From an uncultured bacterium (GTDB lineage Bacteria > Patescibacteriota > Minisyncoccia > Moranbacterales > GWC2-37-73), in assembly GCA_903861715.1 (NCBI GenBank), contig CAIOVI010000030.1, positions 1 through 42,444 on the forward strand: a DNA stretch of 42,444 nt, in the 5' to 3' direction. Below are positions 1-8,519 of this stretch, one piece after another. Both the position numbers and the translations under genes were made by a program. The notes beneath the pieces are model-generated. The model ran no database searches and was not told the origin of the DNA. It worked only from the letters and a program-made list of their open reading frames with translations. Within the stretch, counting starts at the first letter, position 1, and each line of letters begins with the position of its first letter.

Positions 1-140
1 AGTTACGGAAGGGTTGAATTCCAAGATACAATCCATCAAAGCCAACGCCAGAGGATTTAGAAGTTTCCAAAATTACCGAGTTGCAATTTTATTCCATTGT
101 GGAAAGTTGGAACTTTACCCATAACATTTCCCGAAGAACC
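1..140 (+). mobile_element. 3' end of an ISL3-family-like insertion sequence (partial)
   Basis: The window opens inside an insertion sequence. Frame 2 encodes a transposase C-terminus that stops at 122-124. The next bases read on the minus strand as GGTTCTTCGGGAAATGTTAT, which by position and by resemblance to ISL3-type ends is probably the terminal inverted repeat, ending near base 140. The element boundary is inferred, because the other end and the target duplication lie outside the window. The element abuts and appears to have decapitated the downstream helicase gene. Confidence 0.7.
2..124 (+). CDS. ISL3-family transposase, C-terminal fragment
   Basis: This 40-residue C-terminal fragment of a DDE transposase is too short for the ORF track because its start is off the left edge. 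The frame reads EGLNSKIQSIKANARGF followed by FQNYRVAILFHCGKLELYP and a TAA stop. The glutamate-led EG(L/F)NSKIQ...ARGFR..Q.YR.AILF pattern is typical of the end of ISL3 (DDE_Tnp_ISL3) transposases, where this E is the last catalytic acid. The complete gene would lie to the left. It overlaps, in another frame, the annotated start of the neighbouring helicase ORF, which shows that the helicase start is an artefact of the junction. Confidence 0.8.
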   Translation, partial: VTEGLNSKIQSIKANARGFRSFQNYRVAILFHCGKLELYP

Positions 141-2424
141 ACAAAAAATAACCGACAAAATTTTCGAGCGAGCGGATGATTTTTTGAAAATTTTTGACGG
201 AGTTAGTTTCAAGAAAATTCTTTTTCGCGCGCCGACTGGCTCTGGCAAAACCGTGATGATGTCAGCTATTGTTGAGCGCTTGGCTTTTGAAAGCCAGCAA
301 AATTTGGCTTTCGTGTGGATTTCCAAAGGCGTGCTAGCGCAGCAGAGCAAGGAAAGTTTGGAAGATAACATCGGTGGCGGAGGAATCACAATGTCATTCT
401 TGGAAGATATTTTGGACAATGAAATTAAGGAAAACGAAGTGCTTTTTATCAATTGGGAACAAATTTTTTCCAAAGCTGGGAAAGACAATCCCGAAAAGGA
501 TATCAAAAAAGGCGATCCAATCAATAAGTTCATGAAAGACAATGAATATGATCGCAATTTACGCAAGTTTTGCGAAATCGCTCAAGGCGAGGGTCGAAAA
601 CTTGTTTTGATTGTGGACGAAAGTCATTTGAATGTCACGGAAAACACGATTCAAATCATTGAAGAAATAATCAAACCAGCCCTGCAAATTGATTTGACCG
701 CCACGCCAAAAAATGGTGGGGGTTATGCCTTTGGAGATAGGGAGGGAGAATTTGTGGATTTGCAAACTGTGAAAGATGCCGAGGTGATCAAAAAAGAGGT
801 CATCATCAATCCTGAAATTTTGGAAAAAGATTTGAAAAGTGAAAAAAGTGGCGATCAAATTATTTTTGAGGAGGCTTTGAAAAGAAGAGTGCAGTTGGAA
901 AAACTTTATCAAAAAGAAGGTTCAAAAGTGCGTCCCTTGGTTTTGGTGCAACTCCCAAATGAAAGCGAAAAGATGAGTTCTTTGGACAAAGACAAGAAAG
1001 CATGGGTTGAGGAGTTTTTGGACGATAGGGGTTTTAATTATGCCAACAAAAATCTCGCACGCTGGCTTTCGGGTGATGAAAAAGAAAATTTGGAAGACAT
1101 CAAAAATTTTGACAGTCAAGTTGATTTTTTGATTTTCAAACAAGTGGTGGCAACTGGTTGGGATTGCCCGCGGGCACATATTTTAGTGAAGTTCAGACAA
1201 ACCAAAAGTGAAATTTTTGAAATTCAGACAGTGGGTAGAATTATGCGAATGCCAGAGTTCCACCATTACAATGAAGAAGCTTTGAATCGAGCGTATGTTT
1301 ATGCAAATTTGGAAGAAATCAAAATTGAAGAAGAAGCGTTGGAATATCTCAAGGTCAGAAAAGCTGAAAGGATCCAAAATTATGAAAATTTGGATTTGCC
1401 CTCGGTATATTTGATGCGAGGAGAATATAATGATTTGATGTTGGATTATCGAAAATATTTTTTCACTGAACTTATGGAAAAAATTGGGGGTAAATTGGAT
1501 GAAAAAGAGGCGAAAAAAAATTCCATGCTTCTTAGAAAATATCAAAGCGCTGATGGGTCAAGTTTGATTTTTGATGGAAATCGAATCGAGGAAAGAATTA
1601 TTGTTGATGGCTTGGTTCGAGATATAGACAGTGAAAATCAGGATATTTTGGCAGCTGAAAAAAACAAAGTCAAAGTCGATGATGAGGAAATAGAGCGCAA
1701 GTTCATTTCTTTTCTGAAAAAGAATTGTGGAGAATTTCAACAAGCTAGATCTTTTGATAAAATCAGAGTGGCAATCTATCAAACTTTCGACAGGTATTTG
1801 GATAATAAAAATTTAGACAAAGCAGCAGTGCAAAAAATTGTTTTAAAAAATCAAGGTTTTTTTCAAAGCGTGATTGCTGAATCTGTGAAAAAATATGCTC
1901 AGCATCGCAATAAGGTTGCAAAAAAATACAAGGAAATTCCTGCTTGGAATGTGCCTACGGAAGATTATTATGCCAAAAATACAATTATGGCTGAATATAA
2001 GAAATGCGTGATGGCTCCAGTATATGTTTCACCCAAATGGAAAACAGAAGTTGGCTTTATTGAAAATTATCTAAGTAATAATGAAAGAATTTCCTGGTGG
2101 TTCAAAAATGGCGATGCGCGAAATGAGATTTATTTTGGCGTGCCATATTTGGACGAAAAAGAAAAATCAGCCACTTTTTATCCAGATTTTATCGTGCATT
2201 ACAAAGATGGTAAAACTGGTATTTTTGATACCAAGGGAGGCCAAACAGTCACAAGCCTTGAAACCAAATTAAAAGCTGAAGCTCTGCAAAAGTATTTCGA
2301 GAAAAATAAAAGCAAAAAGCTTTTTGGTGGAATTGTGAAATCAGACAAGGAAAATAAAATTTGGAAGCTAAATCAAGATCAAAAATATGATTTTGAAAAT
2401 GGAAATTGGGAAGAATTGAATTGA
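97..2424 (+). CDS. Type III-like restriction endonuclease subunit / DEAD-family helicase, 5' truncated by IS
   Basis: Superfamily 2 helicase fused to a nuclease, as in the Res subunit of Type III restriction systems, which translocates or scans DNA and cuts it. Visible motifs are Walker A PTGSGKT near residue 46, DESH (Walker B) near 174, LTATP near 202, and QTVGRIMRMP (motif VI) near 377. A C-terminal PD-(D/E)xK-like stretch reads FYPDFIVHYKDGKTGIFDTK near 694-713. The ORF-track start is a TTG at 97, and the first 15 residues are encoded by the IS end, so genuine sequence starts at about 142. Walker A lies unusually close to the N-terminus, which supports loss of the native start and N-terminal segment. 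No methyltransferase (Mod) partner is in the window. The rest of the frame is intact for 760 codons, so decay is recent or the fragment is still expressed. It could also be a stand-alone DEAD-box defence helicase. Confidence 0.75.
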   Translation: MWKVGTLPITFPEEPQKITDKIFERADDFLKIFDGVSFKKILFRAPTGSGKTVMMSAIVERLAFESQQNLAFVWISKGVLAQQSKESLEDNIGGGGITMSFLEDILDNEIKENEVLFINWEQIFSKAGKDNPEKDIKKGDPINKFMKDNEYDRNLRKFCEIAQGEGRKLVLIVDESHLNVTENTIQIIEEIIKPALQIDLTATPKNGGGYAFGDREGEFVDLQTVKDAEVIKKEVIINPEILEKDLKSEKSGDQIIFEEALKRRVQLEKLYQKEGSKVRPLVLVQLPNESEKMSSLDKDKKAWVEEFLDDRGFNYANKNLARWLSGDEKENLEDIKNFDSQVDFLIFKQVVATGWDCPRAHILVKFRQTKSEIFEIQTVGRIMRMPEFHHYNEEALNRAYVYANLEEIKIEEEALEYLKVRKAERIQNYENLDLPSVYLMRGEYNDLMLDYRKYFFTELMEKIGGKLDEKEAKKNSMLLRKYQSADGSSLIFDGNRIEERIIVDGLVRDIDSENQDILAAEKNKVKVDDEEIERKFISFLKKNCGEFQQARSFDKIRVAIYQTFDRYLDNKNLDKAAVQKIVLKNQGFFQSVIAESVKKYAQHRNKVAKKYKEIPAWNVPTEDYYAKNTIMAEYKKCVMAPVYVSPKWKTEVGFIENYLSNNERISWWFKNGDARNEIYFGVPYLDEKEKSATFYPDFIVHYKDGKTGIFDTKGGQTVTSLETKLKAEALQKYFEKNKSKKLFGGIVKSDKENKIWKLNQDQKYDFENGNWEELN

Positions 2425-2836
2425 TCTTGTTAGCCAATTTTTAGGAACTTCGCCAGGTATGCTCCTCAAGAAAACTCCGCATAGCAATCATCTTCAGCTG
2501 ACCTAAATTGCAATGTTTTTTAATGTTTAAGAAAATTCCGTCCATGGGAGCTACTTGAGGACGTGTTTTTTTATCTTTAAAAAAGAAGGAACTTCGCCAA
2601 GGACGGTCCTTAGAAGAAGCATCTTTGTGAAATAGGGACTTTATCACGACACAAAAAAAGCTCTGGCGAAAGATGACAGGGCGCTCTGACGTTGCTACAA
2701 TGGAGGATATGGATCCGGTGGTAAGAATTTGAAAATAGTAAGGTTGCCACTGCAAACTGGATATTTAATTGTTTCTTTAAGGATGTAAATCAAGGGAATT
2801 TTTTCGGGCAAAGCCCATTCAAATTTTCACCACTGG
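2425..2836. other. Intergenic region with degenerate GAACTTCGCCA repeats; no accepted gene
   Basis: This 412-base gap holds no gene I can support. The motif GGAACTTCGCCA occurs twice (near 2445 and 2590) and its complement TGGCGAA occurs near 2665. The first two are each followed by a bases-rich stretch containing CTCCT/GTCCT, so this may be a decayed dispersed repeat or a structured RNA. The minus-strand ORF 2441-2755 starts at TTG without a ribosome binding site and has a low-complexity, phenylalanine/serine-rich product, so it is left out. Confidence 0.4.
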
Positions 2837-3787
2837 ATGGAAAAGTCTCACTCAAAATTGCAAAAATATATCTTGGCCACGGTGGCCTATTATGACGGCT
2901 TGCTTTATCCGCTCACTGCTTTTGAAGTTTGGAAGTGCTTGATTAGTACCAACTCTGTTTCCGAGACTGACAAAGCGCCAAGCATTGAGTTGGCTCAAGT
3001 GGTGGGGCAGTTGCAAAGCGACGTTTTTTCAAAATATTTGGAAAGCGAAAATGGCTTTTATTTTCTCAAGGGCAGGAGTGAATTGGTTGAAGCAAGGATT
3101 AAAAATCAGAAAATTTCAGCCATCAAATTAAAGCGCTTGGTTAAGGTTGCTTATTGGCTGAAATATCTTCCTTTTGTCAGAATGGTTGGCGTCACTGGAG
3201 GACTGGCCATGAAAAATGCCCACTCCAGAAGCGATTGGGACTTGTTGGTGGTCACTGCTGGCGAGCGCATTTGGACTGGGCGAACCTTGGTGACTGGCTT
3301 TGCGCAAGCAATTGGCAAACGAAGATCTGGCAAAAAAATTGTCAATCGACTTTGCCTCAACTATTTTTTAACGGAAGATTCTTTGGAAGTGATGACAAAA
3401 GATTTGTTCTCGGCTAATGAATATATGTTCATGACTCCTTTGTTTGGCGCTCAGGTTTTTCAGCGTTTTCAAGTCAGAAATCAATGGATCAAAAAAATGA
3501 AACCGAGCTATACCTTGCAAGAAATTTCGCACCTGAAATTGATGGAGGATGATTTTTTTTCGAAAGCAATTCGGATGACGGGAGAATTTTTGTTGGGGGG
3601 AACCTGGCTGGAAAATTGGCTTAGAAAAATTGAAAAGCAAAAAATTGCGCAAAACCCCAAAACTCATCAAGAGGGGAGTTTGGTTTATGCTCAGGATGAC
3701 GCCTTGGTTTTTTTGCCAGTGCCACACGGGCCGGTTATTTTTGAAAGATTTAAAGAAAAAATTGAACAACTCGGGATTAGTCATTGA
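2837..3787 (+). CDS. Nucleotidyltransferase-fold protein with N-terminal helical region, unknown function
   Basis: This is a 316-residue soluble protein. Residues 115-135 read VTGGLAMKNAHSRSDWDLLV, which matches the G-[GS]-x-A...S-D-x-D-L core of the polymerase-beta-like nucleotidyltransferase fold, with the acidic pair in SDWDLLV as likely metal ligands. The N-terminal ~100 residues look like a small winged-helix or helical domain. The C-terminal third is basic and may bind nucleic acid. I do not recognise a named family, and the substrate (nucleic acid, protein or small molecule) cannot be told. The ATG at 2837 is the first plausible start; no strong Shine-Dalgarno is visible. It may share a transcript with secG, which starts 129 bases downstream. 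Confidence 0.65.
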   Translation: MEKSHSKLQKYILATVAYYDGLLYPLTAFEVWKCLISTNSVSETDKAPSIELAQVVGQLQSDVFSKYLESENGFYFLKGRSELVEARIKNQKISAIKLKRLVKVAYWLKYLPFVRMVGVTGGLAMKNAHSRSDWDLLVVTAGERIWTGRTLVTGFAQAIGKRRSGKKIVNRLCLNYFLTEDSLEVMTKDLFSANEYMFMTPLFGAQVFQRFQVRNQWIKKMKPSYTLQEISHLKLMEDDFFSKAIRMTGEFLLGGTWLENWLRKIEKQKIAQNPKTHQEGSLVYAQDDALVFLPVPHGPVIFERFKEKIEQLGISH

Positions 3788-3916
3788 AGTTATTTTTGTA
3801 GTAAAGCTATAAAATGCCTATTTTAAGCCATAAATCGCAAATGTTCCTTGACGGGAGCGTTTTTTTTTGCTAACTTTAGAGTTGAAAGTAGCTTTGATTC
3901 TTAATGTATATTTCTT

Positions 3917-4138
3917 ATGAAATTCATCACTTTTGCTCAAATTGTTGTTTCAATTCTTTTGATAATTTCTGTTTTGCTTCAAAACAGAGGCAGCGGGCTT
4001 AGCGCCGCTTTTGGGGGAGATTTCGGCGGTTATTACACCAAACGAGGAGTGGAAAAATTCTTATTTTTTGCTTCCGTGGTTCTGGGTGTTTGTTTCATTG
4101 GGCTAGCGATTGCTTCCGTGGTTTTGCAAAACAGATAG
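3917..4138 (+). CDS. secG: Protein translocase subunit SecG
   Basis: This 73-residue membrane protein is an accessory subunit of the SecYEG translocon that helps SecA-driven protein export. It has two transmembrane helices (about residues 4-22 and 48-69) joined by the hallmark loop LLQNRGSGLSAAFGG. That loop is the family signature and the length is normal. The next gene encodes an export-dependent, membrane-anchored peptide-binding protein, so the pair may be co-transcribed; the intergenic gap is only 63 bases. The ATG at 3917 follows the promoter-like TATATT at 3907 closely, so a leaderless transcript is possible but unproven. Confidence 0.93.
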   Translation: MKFITFAQIVVSILLIISVLLQNRGSGLSAAFGGDFGGYYTKRGVEKFLFFASVVLGVCFIGLAIASVVLQNR

Positions 4139-4201
4139 CTCGATAATTTTTTTATTAAAACTATTATTAGTATTAAAAAAAGTGGTAAAATTAAATATCT
4201 T

Positions 4202-5878
4202 TTGCCAAAAAACTGGCGCAACATCGGGCGGCTGTTTTCTTTCAAGGACAAAGTGGTTGTGGCAAGTTTGTTGTTGATTATTGGGGTTGCTTTAGTGGTT
4301 TGGCTGGCAACTTTTTATTTGAACTTTACTAAACCGATTGCGAAAACTGGTGGAGAATATATTGAAGGAACTGTGGGGCAACCTTTTTATGTGAATCCAC
4401 TTTTGTCACAAACCAGCGAAGCTGATAGCGATTTGACTGCCTTGATTTATAGTGGACTTTTTAAATATGACAATAACGGCAACGCAGTGCCAGATTTGGC
4501 CGAAAGTTATAGCGTTTCAGGTGACCAACATGAATATACCGTTAACCTTCGAAAAAATGTGCATTGGCAAGATGGCAAGGAGCTGACAGCGGATGATGTT
4601 TTTTTCACTTTCAACATTTTGCAAGATCCAGCTTACAAAAGCCCACTTCGTCAAAGTTGGCAAGGGGTGGATGTCAAAGTGACGGATGCTCACACGGTAG
4701 TGTTTACTTTGAAAAATGCTTACGTGGGCTTCTTGGAAAATTTGACGATCGGAATTTTGCCAAAACATCTTTGGGAGAATATTGCGCCTGAAAAATTTGC
4801 CCTAGCGGATTACAATTTGCACCCAGTTGGCTCCGGACCTTTCATGTTTTCTGATTTTCAGAAAGATTCTCAAGGAAGCATTTTGACTTATCACCTGAAA
4901 GCTTTCAAAAATTATTATGCCGGCGCTCCCTACATTTCAAATTTTACTTTCAACTTTTATGGTGATGACGATGCCTTGATTGCTGCTTATAACAAAAAAG
5001 AAGTGATGGGTATGAACAGCATCACCCCAGAAAAAATCAGCTTGATCAAGAATATCAAAAGCACCAATTTGCATGAGCTGATTGTGCCTCGCTATTTTTC
5101 AGTCTTTTTCAATCAAACCAAAAGTGTGGTGTTGGCTGATGACAGCGTGCGAGGTGCTCTCAATTTGAGCGTGGATCGCAAAGAAATCATCAATAAAGTT
5201 TTGCATGGAAAAGGCACCCCACTTTCTTCGCCATTTTTTCCGCAGATGAAAAGTTATGCGGATGAATTTAGGGTCAGTCAAAATCTTGAACAAGCAAACA
5301 AAATGCTTGATGATGCTGGCTGGAAAAAAGAAGCTGGCAGTGAAGTTCGAAAAAAGAATGGTGCATCTTTGGAATTTGAATTGGCAACCACTGATTGGCC
5401 GGAACTTTCTCAAACGGCTGATTTGCTCAAAGCTCAGTGGCAAAAAATTGGCGCCAAATTGAACATCAAAATTCTTTCCGTTTCTGATTTGCAACAAAAT
5501 TACATTCGAACTCGGGAATACGACAGTTTGCTTTTCGGTCAGGCCATCACTTTCAATCCCGATCTTTATTCTTTTTGGCATTCCAGCCAGAAACACGATC
5601 CAGGACTCAATCTTTCTTTGTTTGATAAAAGTCAGGCGGATGGAATTTTGGAAAGTGTCAGACAAGAGGCTGATGAAAGCAAGCGCAATGACTCCTATAA
5701 AACTTTTCAAGAATTATTGTCCAAAGAAGTTCCTGCGGTGTTTTTGTATGGACCTTATTATCTTTATCCAACCAACACTTCGCTTCGAGGTTTGACTATC
5801 AGCAACATCAACACGCCAGCTAATCGTTTCACGGATGTCAATAAATGGTATGTGAAGACGAAGCGGATACTTAAGTAA
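4202..5878 (+). CDS. Membrane-anchored peptide ABC transporter substrate-binding protein (family 5)
   Basis: Extracytoplasmic solute-binding protein of the OppA/DppA class (SBP_bac_5), which captures oligopeptides or similar ligands. Residues ~18-39 form a transmembrane anchor (VVVASLLLIIGVALVVWL) rather than a lipobox. Family features follow: YSGLFKYDNNGNAVPDLAESY (first lobe), LRKNVHWQDGKELTADDVFFT, and HPVGSGPF near 210. A length of 558 is usual. The start is uncertain: the ORF begins with TTG at 4202, no ATG lies upstream in frame, and the frame is open back to the secG stop, so an ATT or the TTG must serve. No permease or ATPase genes of an Opp system are adjacent, so it may work with a remote transporter or scavenge peptides on its own. 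Confidence 0.85.
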   Translation: MPKNWRNIGRLFSFKDKVVVASLLLIIGVALVVWLATFYLNFTKPIAKTGGEYIEGTVGQPFYVNPLLSQTSEADSDLTALIYSGLFKYDNNGNAVPDLAESYSVSGDQHEYTVNLRKNVHWQDGKELTADDVFFTFNILQDPAYKSPLRQSWQGVDVKVTDAHTVVFTLKNAYVGFLENLTIGILPKHLWENIAPEKFALADYNLHPVGSGPFMFSDFQKDSQGSILTYHLKAFKNYYAGAPYISNFTFNFYGDDDALIAAYNKKEVMGMNSITPEKISLIKNIKSTNLHELIVPRYFSVFFNQTKSVVLADDSVRGALNLSVDRKEIINKVLHGKGTPLSSPFFPQMKSYADEFRVSQNLEQANKMLDDAGWKKEAGSEVRKKNGASLEFELATTDWPELSQTADLLKAQWQKIGAKLNIKILSVSDLQQNYIRTREYDSLLFGQAITFNPDLYSFWHSSQKHDPGLNLSLFDKSQADGILESVRQEADESKRNDSYKTFQELLSKEVPAVFLYGPYYLYPTNTSLRGLTISNINTPANRFTDVNKWYVKTKRILK

Positions 5879-5986
5879 ACTACGAATTACGAATTACGAA
5901 TTTTACGAATGTACGAATAGAATGCAAATTTATTTAGCCACTTAAAATTAACAAAAATAATAAAAAATATAACAACATAAAACAAT

Positions 5987-6598
5987 ATGCAAATTGATTT
6001 TACAAATGTGCCGAAACATTATGCGGCCAGAACCCATGAAAAAATGCAAGACGTGTTGATGGATCCTAAAGGCGTTGGCCCAGCGATTCACTATTATATG
6101 ATCAGGGGCGGGGTCGAGCAAAAGAACACTACCGTTTGGGAACCTGGCACAATTTCCGGGGAATACATCAAAACCTACGGGCACTATCATGTAGGCGAGC
6201 TTAGTGAAAACTATTTCATTGCCTATGGTGAGGGTGTGGCACTGCTGCAAAAATTGGCTGAAACTGAAACCGGCGAGCTGATTGCCGATGAAGTGGAAGA
6301 ATTTCAAGCTATCCAGGTTAAAACTGGTGATAACGTTTTTATGCCGCTCAAGTTTGGGCACTTGGTTGCTAACACTGGAAAAACTTATTTGGTGACAATT
6401 GATGACAGTCCAGTGGATTTTGAGGATCGTGACCCGTCCAGTTTTCCTGGGCATGCCGATTATGAATTGGTCAGAAAAATGCGCGGCTTTGCCTATTATG
6501 TGGTCGAAGATGAAGATGGCAATCCGGCCTTAAGGAGAAATCCACTTTATAAGAAAATTAACAATATTGAACTTGGTGGCTTGCGCGTGCTTGAATAA
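5987..6598 (+). CDS. pgiA: Cupin-type glucose-6-phosphate isomerase
   Basis: This enzyme interconverts glucose-6-phosphate and fructose-6-phosphate with a metal-dependent cupin fold unrelated to classical PGI. The metal-binding signature is GHYHVGELSENYFIAYGEG around residues 65-83, with His, His and Glu ligands, and a further histidine in FGHLVANTG near 125. The length (203) is slightly longer than archaeal cPGI (about 190) because of a short C-terminal tail. It precedes the ManC-type gene, so fructose-6-phosphate could be routed to mannose-6-phosphate and GDP-mannose for surface sugars. The ATG start follows an AT-rich leader without a clear Shine-Dalgarno. The 5880-5930 spacer upstream holds tandem TACGAAT units. 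Confidence 0.88.
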   Translation: MQIDFTNVPKHYAARTHEKMQDVLMDPKGVGPAIHYYMIRGGVEQKNTTVWEPGTISGEYIKTYGHYHVGELSENYFIAYGEGVALLQKLAETETGELIADEVEEFQAIQVKTGDNVFMPLKFGHLVANTGKTYLVTIDDSPVDFEDRDPSSFPGHADYELVRKMRGFAYYVVEDEDGNPALRRNPLYKKINNIELGGLRVLE

Positions 6599-6639
6599 TA
6601 ATGTCATTGAGAAATCAAGTGTTTAAAACACTAAATCCT

Positions 6640-6740
6640 AAAATGTATCACCAAAACACGGCCGTGGAATTATGATACATTTTGATAAATGAAAATATTC
6701 CTTGTTTTGTGTCATTTGACGTCGGCCACGGAGTATGTTT
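6640..6740. repeat. Two copies of a TGTATCA/TGTGTCAT palindromic repeat
   Basis: Copy one (6640-6683) has perfect 11-base arms AAAATGTATCA and TGATACATTTT around a core containing the palindrome CACGGCCGTG and then GGAATTATGA. Copy two (about 6704-6740) reads TTTTGTGTCATTTGACGTCGG then CCACGGAGTATG and is degenerate on its right arm. A third copy with intact TGTGTCAT/ATGACACA arms lies at 36700-36735, and the three share the core GTCGGYCRYGGA. The repeats sit in the spacer between the PGI and ManC genes and could form strong hairpins in a read-through RNA. Confidence 0.75.
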
Positions 6741-6768
6741 TGCAATCTTGTAACTTTCAATTTTATTC

Positions 6769-6817
6769 ATCCTGTTAAATTGCTTCGCACCTCGCAGTAG
6801 CGAGGATTTAACAGGAT
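6769..6817 (+). promoter_or_regulatory. Long two-part hairpin in the manC leader
   Basis: The arms ATCCTGTTAAAT (6769-6780) and ATTTAACAGGAT (6806-6817) are perfect 12-base inverted repeats. Inside them lies a second perfect hairpin, CCTCGC-AGTA-GCGAGG (6790-6805), with a 9-base bulge TGCTTCGCA on the left strand. The structure ends 11 bases before the manC ATG. There is no T-run, so it is not a terminator. It may be a translational control element, a processing site, or another dispersed palindrome. Confidence 0.6.
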
Positions 6818-6828
6818 AAACTCATTTT

Positions 6829-8208
6829 ATGTATTCAGTTATCCTTTGTGGAGGCTCTGGCACGCGACTTTGGCCACTGTCACGCAAAAATTTTCCAAAA
6901 CAATTTTTGAAGCTTTATGATGATTTTTCTCTTTTGCAGGAAACTTTTTTGCGCGTGCAAAAAGTGATGCCGGCGGAAAATATTTTTTTGGTCACTAATC
7001 AGGAAAATTATTTCAATGTTTTCAATCAGATTCGAGATATTTATCCTCAAATCAAGGAAACGCAAATCATCACCGAACCTGCTTCGCTGAACACCGCTCC
7101 GGCGATTGCTCTGGGAGTTCGATATTTGCTGGAGAAAATTGGAATTGAAAAAACTGAGCCGGTGATTTTTTTGCCAGCTGATCACTACATTTCCAAGCCA
7201 GAAATTTTCGTGGAAATTGTCAAAACGGCTATGGGAAAAGTGGGTGGACACATCGGCACCATTGGCATCACACCTTTGGCTCCAGAAACTGGTTTTGGCT
7301 ACATCAAAAAAGGTCAAAAAGAAGACGGCTATTTTGCGGTGGACGCTTTTGTGGAAAAACCCAGCAAGGAATTGGCTGAAGAATATCTTTCTTCGGGGCA
7401 ATATGTTTGGAATTCAGGCATGTATATTTTCAGCGGCGAAACTTTTGCTGGAGAGTTAAAAAAGCATGCGCCCGAACTTTCAGCCGCTTTTGAAAAAAGT
7501 TATGCTGATTTTTCACAGGAGTTTCCAAGTTTGGAAGCCCAAGCGATTGACACGGCCATTTCGGAAAAATCTCAAAATGTGGTTGTGTTTGAAGGAGATT
7601 TTGGTTGGAGCGATATTGGATCTTTTGATGCTTTGGCAGATGTCTTGACGGAAAAAGAGGCTTTGCAAGAAAGGCATGTTTTGCTCGATAGCAAAAATGT
7701 TTTTGTGCATTCTTCCACCAATCGCTTAATTGCCACCATCGGCGTGCAGGACTTGGTTGTGGTGGAAAACAACGATTGCATTTTGATTCACAAGCGAGGT
7801 CGCAGTGAAGATGTCAAAAAAGTGGTCAACTATCTTAAAGAAAACAACTATAAGGAAATTGATCACAACGTTGAAATTCAACGACCGTGGGGAAAATATG
7901 AAGTTTTGATTGAAGGCAAGAATCACAAAGTGAAAAAAATCACAGTTTATCCTGGCAGTTCCTTGAGTTTACAATCGCACGCTCAGCGTTCGGAGCATTG
8001 GGTGGTGGTTAAGGGCGCCGCTCAAGTGATCAATGGCGACAAACAACTCACTTTGCATGAAAATGAAAGCACCTACATCCAAGCAGGAACCAAACATCGC
8101 TTGTCCAATCCTGGCAAAATTAATCTTGAAATTATCGAAGTGCAAACGGGAGACTATTTGGAGGAGGATGACATTGTGCGCTACGAGGATGGTTATGGGA
8201 GAAAATAA
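6829..8208 (+). CDS. manC: Mannose-1-phosphate guanylyltransferase / mannose-6-phosphate isomerase (type II)
   Basis: Bifunctional enzyme making GDP-mannose from mannose-1-phosphate and isomerising mannose-6-phosphate/fructose-6-phosphate. The N-terminal nucleotidyltransferase has the signature GGSGTRLWPLSRKNFPKQF at residues 8-26, and FVEKP near 172 is the second family motif. The C-terminal cupin (about 345-459) has RPWGKYEVL, then HAQRSEHWVVVKGAAQV and YIQAGTKHRLSNPG, which is the phosphomannose isomerase type II domain. A length of 459 is normal. With the cupin PGI upstream it forms a short route to activated mannose for glycosyltransferases such as the one at 10549. The start ATG lies just after a strong hairpin. 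Confidence 0.93.
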   Translation: MYSVILCGGSGTRLWPLSRKNFPKQFLKLYDDFSLLQETFLRVQKVMPAENIFLVTNQENYFNVFNQIRDIYPQIKETQIITEPASLNTAPAIALGVRYLLEKIGIEKTEPVIFLPADHYISKPEIFVEIVKTAMGKVGGHIGTIGITPLAPETGFGYIKKGQKEDGYFAVDAFVEKPSKELAEEYLSSGQYVWNSGMYIFSGETFAGELKKHAPELSAAFEKSYADFSQEFPSLEAQAIDTAISEKSQNVVVFEGDFGWSDIGSFDALADVLTEKEALQERHVLLDSKNVFVHSSTNRLIATIGVQDLVVVENNDCILIHKRGRSEDVKKVVNYLKENNYKEIDHNVEIQRPWGKYEVLIEGKNHKVKKITVYPGSSLSLQSHAQRSEHWVVVKGAAQVINGDKQLTLHENESTYIQAGTKHRLSNPGKINLEIIEVQTGDYLEEDDIVRYEDGYGRK

Positions 8209-8250
8209 AAAAATAAAAATAGCTCTTTAACGTTCTAAATAGGGGGTTTT

Positions 8251-8487
8251 ATGAAGACACGCGGATCACGTAAAGTGAGAGCAGGAAAGAATTCAAGGCG
8301 CCAGCAACATTCTGGGTTTGGAGTTCAATTGCAAAGAGGAGTTGTCCCTATAAAAGCTACTAATGGAAATTATTGGAAGGCTTGTCCAAAATGCGGAAAT
8401 CAATATCTTTGGGACGGTGGGTGTATTAAAGGTAAGCCAGATACTTGTTGCTCTGGCTGCGGTCGACCGCTTATTTGGTCAAGGTAG
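8251..8487 (+). CDS. Small zinc-ribbon-like protein, unknown
   Basis: This is a 78-residue basic protein. The first ~35 residues are rich in Arg/Lys and Gln (RGSRKVRAGKNSRRQQ), suggesting RNA or ribosome contact. The second half has paired cysteines: CPKC (45-48), C58, CC (66-67) and CGRP (70-73), consistent with a single zinc ribbon. A run of five Gs (8242-8246), four bases before the ATG, is a good ribosome binding site, and a strong terminator follows at 8520, so it is very likely a real gene. I recognise no named family; a nucleic-acid-binding role is inference only. Confidence 0.65.
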   Translation: MKTRGSRKVRAGKNSRRQQHSGFGVQLQRGVVPIKATNGNYWKACPKCGNQYLWDGGCIKGKPDTCCSGCGRPLIWSR

Positions 8488-8519
8488 CAATGTTAGTTTT
8501 TTGTTTTTTGATTTTTTGC

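Noticed and set aside
2441-2755. Minus-strand ORF of 104 residues
   Set aside because: It has a TTG start, no ribosome binding site and a low-complexity product that reads through repeated DNA. No support for a gene.
3788-3916. GACGGGAGCGTTTTTTTTT as a terminator before secG
   Set aside because: It has a T-run but I could not find a complementary stem ahead of it.
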